From positions 1 through 42,400 of the forward strand of contig CAMAPJ010000014.1 in the NCBI GenBank assembly GCA_945860085.1: 42,400 bases of DNA, read 5' to 3'. Below, piece by piece: positions 39,050 through 42,400 of the stretch. The first letter of the stretch is position 1; the number at the start of each line of letters is the position of its first letter. Source of the stretch: Synechococcus sp. UW140 (GTDB lineage: Bacteria > Cyanobacteriota > Cyanobacteriia > PCC-6307 > Cyanobiaceae). The notes beneath the pieces were generated by a model. That model made no database searches. It worked only from the letters and a program-made list of their open reading frames with translations, and was not told the DNA's origin. The translations under genes were made by a program, and so were the position numbers.

Positions 39050-40332
39050 GCAAGCCGATCGCCCTGGCCTCCAGGCAAGGGCGGCAAACGCAGACTGCTG
39101 AGCCGAGACAAGCCCACCAGCAGGGCCGAAACAGCAAGGCAGGCCTGCATGCCGCCATGGAGAAACACCCAACCGGAGAGCAAGGTTCCAAGCAGGCGGC
39201 CGCCAGCATTGGCCATGTAATAAAAACCGACGTTGAGGCCCACTGAGTCGGCATCAGTATAGGCGAGGATCAAATAGCTATGAATCGATGAATTCATCGC
39301 AAACACCATGGCAAAGACAGCCAATCAAGCCACGATGACCAGGCCGGGATGGACCAGCTGACGCGCTAAAGCAACCGCCAGCAGGGCCGGGATAGCGGTG
39401 AGCAAGGCGCTCCAGAACTGCACAGCAGAAGGGCCTGGTGGGCCACCCCGCCCCCAGCAGCGGCGGAAGGTCGGGGCGCAAGGTGGGGGCGCAAGCTTGC
39501 ACGAAACCGTAGCCAATCACCCAAAGGCCCATAAAGCCGCCCACCTCCGAGAATCGCCAACCCAAGGTGGCCTCCAAAAAAACTGGCAAGGCAACCACAA
39601 ACCAGACATCGCGAGCGCCGAACAAAAAGAAACGTGCCACAGAAAAGCGATGGACCGCTTCGCTCTTACAAAACAAATCGCTGAAGGCTGGTTTTTGCCC
39701 CATCTTGCCGATGTCGCCTGGCAAGAAGAGAGTGGCCAGCAGGGCCGCCAGAATGGCCACTGATCCCCCAAACCTAACGGTGGCTAGCAACAAGCCACCT
39801 GCAAAAAACCCACATCCTTCAAGGCATTCTTAGAGCCAGTCAAGACGGCGACCCATTGGAAAAGCTGGTGCTCGCCGTCGGCATCCTGCCCGCTAGGGAA
39901 AGGGGCGTGGGGAGAGGCCACCACGGTTTTAATTGCACTTTTGGCGCTCATCTTGCTGAGATCCTTGGCGATGCCACTGATCGCCTATACCACCATCACA
40001 TAGATCACCGAAACAAATTTGGGCCAACTGGCAGACACGGGAATCAGCGAAAGCAGGGCAAAAATCTGTTGGGCTCAGCCAGCCCATAGTGTGAAGCGCA
40101 GACCAAAACGGGCTCCAAGCCAGCCCCAGCAAAGGTTAGTGAGGATGCCGAAGACCTCATAAAATAGAAAAAGGCCGGCAATATCCAAGGTGGAATAGCC
40201 CAGCTGGTGAAAATGGAACAACACCAACATGCGCAGGGCCCCATCGCTGAGGGTGAAGGTCCAGTAGGCCTCTGTAACAACCCCGTACTGCTGCAGGGCA
40301 GACAGGCTGCCACTGCCATTCAGGCGTGTCAT
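39050..40332 (-). pseudogene. arsJ: ArsJ-like organoarsenical efflux MFS permease, disrupted by multiple lesions
   Basis: YGVVTEAYWTFTLSDGALRMLVLFHFHQLGYSTLDIAGLFLFYEVFGILTNLCWGWLGARFGL; AISGIAKDLSKMSAKSAIK; QWVAVLTGSKNALKDVGF; RFFLFGARDVWFVVALPVFLEATLGW; SSIHSYLILAYTDADSVGLNVGFYYMANAGGRLLGTLLSGW. Segments lie in successive frames; ATGA overlap with GAPDH stop. 3' limit approximate. Confidence 0.85.
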
Positions 40333-41360
40333 GGCTGCTCCAGGGCGACCACATGCCAAACCAGTTCGGCCAGGCGGCAGCTGTAACCCCACTCGTTGTC
40401 ATACCAGGCGTAGAGCTTAAGCTGGGTACCATTCACCTCCAGGGTGGAGAGCGCATCAACAATGGCGCTGCGCGAATCATTAATGAAATCAACAGACACT
40501 AAAGGACGGGTCTCATAGCCAAGAATGCCGCTCAACTCACCTAGTGAGGCCCGCTCAAAAGCGCCATTCACTTCCGCCACATCGACGCTGCACTCAAGCT
40601 CAAAAACCGCATCGGTGAGGGAGGCATTGAGCAAGGGCACCCGCACGGCATGGCCATTGAGCTTGCCCTGGAGTTCTGGAAAAATAAGACCAATTGCCTT
40701 GGCCGACCCCGTGGTCGTAGGGATCAGACTCTGGGATGCGGAGCGGCAACGGCGCAAATCGCTGTTAAAAGAATCAACCAGCACCTGGGTGTTAGTGACA
40801 TCGTGGAGGGTGGTGATCGATCCATGGCGAATGCCAAAGGCTTCGTGCACCACCTTCACCAGCGGAGCCAGGCAATTGGTGGTGCAGGAGGCCGCTGTGA
40901 CTAGGCGATGCCGGCTGGGGTCATAGAGCTGATGGTTGATACCAAAGACCAGGTTGAGTGCCTCAGCGCCGGCAATCTCACCCTTGACCGGACAGGCCAC
41001 AATGACCCGTTTGAGGCCAACCTGGCCGAAATAAGGCTGGAGGGCTGACGGGGTTTTGAACTTGCCGCTGCATTCGAGCACCATCTCCACGCCGGCCTGC
41101 GTCCAGGGAACGTCGACCGGCTCAGACTCCTGGCTGTAGCCGAGGGAGTGGGATCCAACCACCAAGGTTTTGCCATGGCCATGACAATCCTGGTCCCAAC
41201 GGCCATGGACCGAATCGAACTGCAGCAGGTGGGCGGCCGTGGCCGCGTCGCCGCCACTGTCATTGATCTGAACGATGGTGAGACCCGGCCGGCCCCAAAG
41301 GGCGCGCAAGACTAGGCGGCCGATGCGGCAAAAACCATTGATGCCGATCTTTATCACCAC
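40329..41360 (-). CDS. ArsJ-associated glyceraldehyde-3-phosphate dehydrogenase
   Basis: [20 protein letters not shown]...[12 protein letters not shown]...[22 protein letters not shown]...[19 protein letters not shown]; located between arsR and arsJ. Confidence 0.9.
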   Translation of the reverse strand: MVIKIGINGFCRIGRLVLRALWGRPGLTIVQINDSGGDAATAAHLLQFDSVHGRWDQDCHGHGKTLVVGSHSLGYSQESEPVDVPWTQAGVEMVLECSGKFKTPSALQPYFGQVGLKRVIVACPVKGEIAGAEALNLVFGINHQLYDPSRHRLVTAASCTTNCLAPLVKVVHEAFGIRHGSITTLHDVTNTQVLVDSFNSDLRRCRSASQSLIPTTTGSAKAIGLIFPELQGKLNGHAVRVPLLNASLTDAVFELECSVDVAEVNGAFERASLGELSGILGYETRPLVSVDFINDSRSAIVDALSTLEVNGTQLKLYAWYDNEWGYSCRLAELVWHVVALEQP

Positions 41361-41420
41361 AGACGGCCGTGAGCGCGAGATCCATCAACTATATTCAATA
41401 GGTCAGGTGTTCCGGAGTGC

Positions 41421-41744
41421 ATGAGCGTTAGCGCTGCATCCCAGATCGACAGCCACCAAGCCCGCGCCTTGCTGAAGGCCCTGGCCGATCCTCCGCGCCT
41501 GCAGGTGATTGAATCCCTCGCGGCGGGTGAGCGCTGCGTCTGCGATCTGGCCGGCGAACTGGATCTAGGCCATACAAAATTGTCGTTCCATCTCAAGGTG
41601 TTGAAGCAAGCTGGCCTCCTGGCCGATCGCCAGGACGGCCGCTGGATCTATTACCGCCTCCAGGGCGAGGCCCTCGAAGCCCTGGCCCTCTGGCTGGGCG
41701 AACTTAGCGCCAGCTGCCGCAAGCCAGCCGCCCTTTGCCTGTGA
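41421..41744 (+). CDS. arsR: ArsR/SmtB family metalloregulator
   Basis: ARALLKALADPPRLQVIESLAAGERCVCDLAGELDLGHTKLSFHLKVLKQAGLLADRQDGRWIYYRL; CVC metal-binding motif. Confidence 0.92.
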   Translation: MSVSAASQIDSHQARALLKALADPPRLQVIESLAAGERCVCDLAGELDLGHTKLSFHLKVLKQAGLLADRQDGRWIYYRLQGEALEALALWLGELSASCRKPAALCL

Positions 41745-42184
41745 TCCCCATGGGGCCACAGCCGCCATCGAGCTTCCAGTCCCGATCCCCCTCGAGGCCC
41801 GATCACGGTCCTCACTTCGCCCAGGGAACCAAGCCTGGATCGGGCCAAGGTCCCGGCAAGCCAAACGCTAGGGATCTAGCCAGAGCTCCCGCCGCAGCCA
41901 CCAGCGCTGAATGGGCTAGCGACACGGTGATCAGCAAGCTCTCGCCGCTGGATCGCTGGTTACCGGTGTGGATTGTCTTGGCGATAGCCGCTGGGCTGCT
42001 GCTCAGCCACTGGTTTCCATCAATTCAGGCCAGCCTCGATGCGATCAAGCTGGGCCAGACATCCCTAACGATCGCCCTGGGATTGCTGCTGATTTATCCC
42101 ATACTAGCCAAGGTGCGCTACGGGGAGCTAGGGCATGTGATGCGGGATCGACGCTTACTTGGCCTAGGAGTTTGTTGCCAATAG
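41735..42184 (+). pseudogene. acr3: ACR3-like arsenite efflux permease, N-terminal fragment truncated at an 89-bp repeat
   Basis: SKLSPLDRWLPVWIVLAIAAGLLLSHWFPSIQASLDAIKLGQTSLTIALGLLLIYPILAKVRYGELGHVMRDRRLLGL matches an ACR3 N-terminus, then enters the repeat (VCCQ*). Confidence 0.8.
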
Positions 42185-42346
42185 AGAAGCAGCCTGCCTG
42201 AGACGGCGTACGGCAGCACTGAGCAGGACCGCTGCGGCTCTGTTCTGCTGCCCTAGGAGTTTGTTGCCAATAGAGAAGCAGTCTGCCTGAGACGGCGTAC
42301 GGCAGCACTGAGCAGGACCGCTGCGGCTCTGTTCTGCTGCCCTAGG
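42163..42346 (+). repeat. 89-bp tandem repeat, 2 copies plus CCTAGG of a third
   Basis: Copies at 42163-42251 and 42252-42340 differ only at 42193 (c) vs 42282 (t); each starts CCTAGG, and CCTAGG recurs at 42341. Confidence 0.95.
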
Positions 42347-42400
42347 TGCCCATTGAGACGAGCCTCAGACAGCCCTGGCCACTCTGACCACGGCCACTGC

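Noticed and set aside
42163-42346. 89-bp repeat as a CRISPR array
   Set aside because: Copies are directly abutting and near identical along their whole length, with no unique spacers.
1-42400. tRNA genes
   Set aside because: No T-arm GGTTCRAATCC-like sequence with matching acceptor arms was found by eye; tRNAscan-SE would settle it.

Overview
The window is GC-rich cyanobacterial chromosome, most like the Synechococcus/Cyanobium type (inference from psbD/psbC overlap, ThiE with N-terminal extension, a CpcS/CpeS-like lyase, and several cyanobacterial families of unknown function). Positions 1-34.7 kb are mostly housekeeping genes: psbD(3' end)-psbC, maf, cobQ, a 2Fe-2S ferredoxin, a NodB deacetylase + GT2 pair, mnmA, nnr, a group-2-like sigma factor, pdhA, ftn2/ARC6-like, ffh, rpsP, phoH, a BI-1 family protein, era, trmD, ispF, larB, thiS, thiE, ribF, surE, pheS, nadK and an atypical response regulator. 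From about 34.7 kb to the end the region is accessory. It holds (i) a more AT-rich 448-aa orphan ORF with an RNDDEH (R-x4-H) motif in a helical context, which suggests a HEPN-like domain; (ii) a MAPEG-family gene with an apparent +1 frameshift; and (iii) an arsenic locus (arsR / ArsJ-associated GAPDH / arsJ / acr3). In that locus arsJ has three in-frame stops and two frameshifts, the GAPDH has an altered Rossmann glycine, and acr3 is cut off by an 89-bp tandem repeat. The orphan ORF and the decaying arsenic locus with its 89-bp repeat are the strongest leads. All function calls come from motif recognition by eye; no database search was run.
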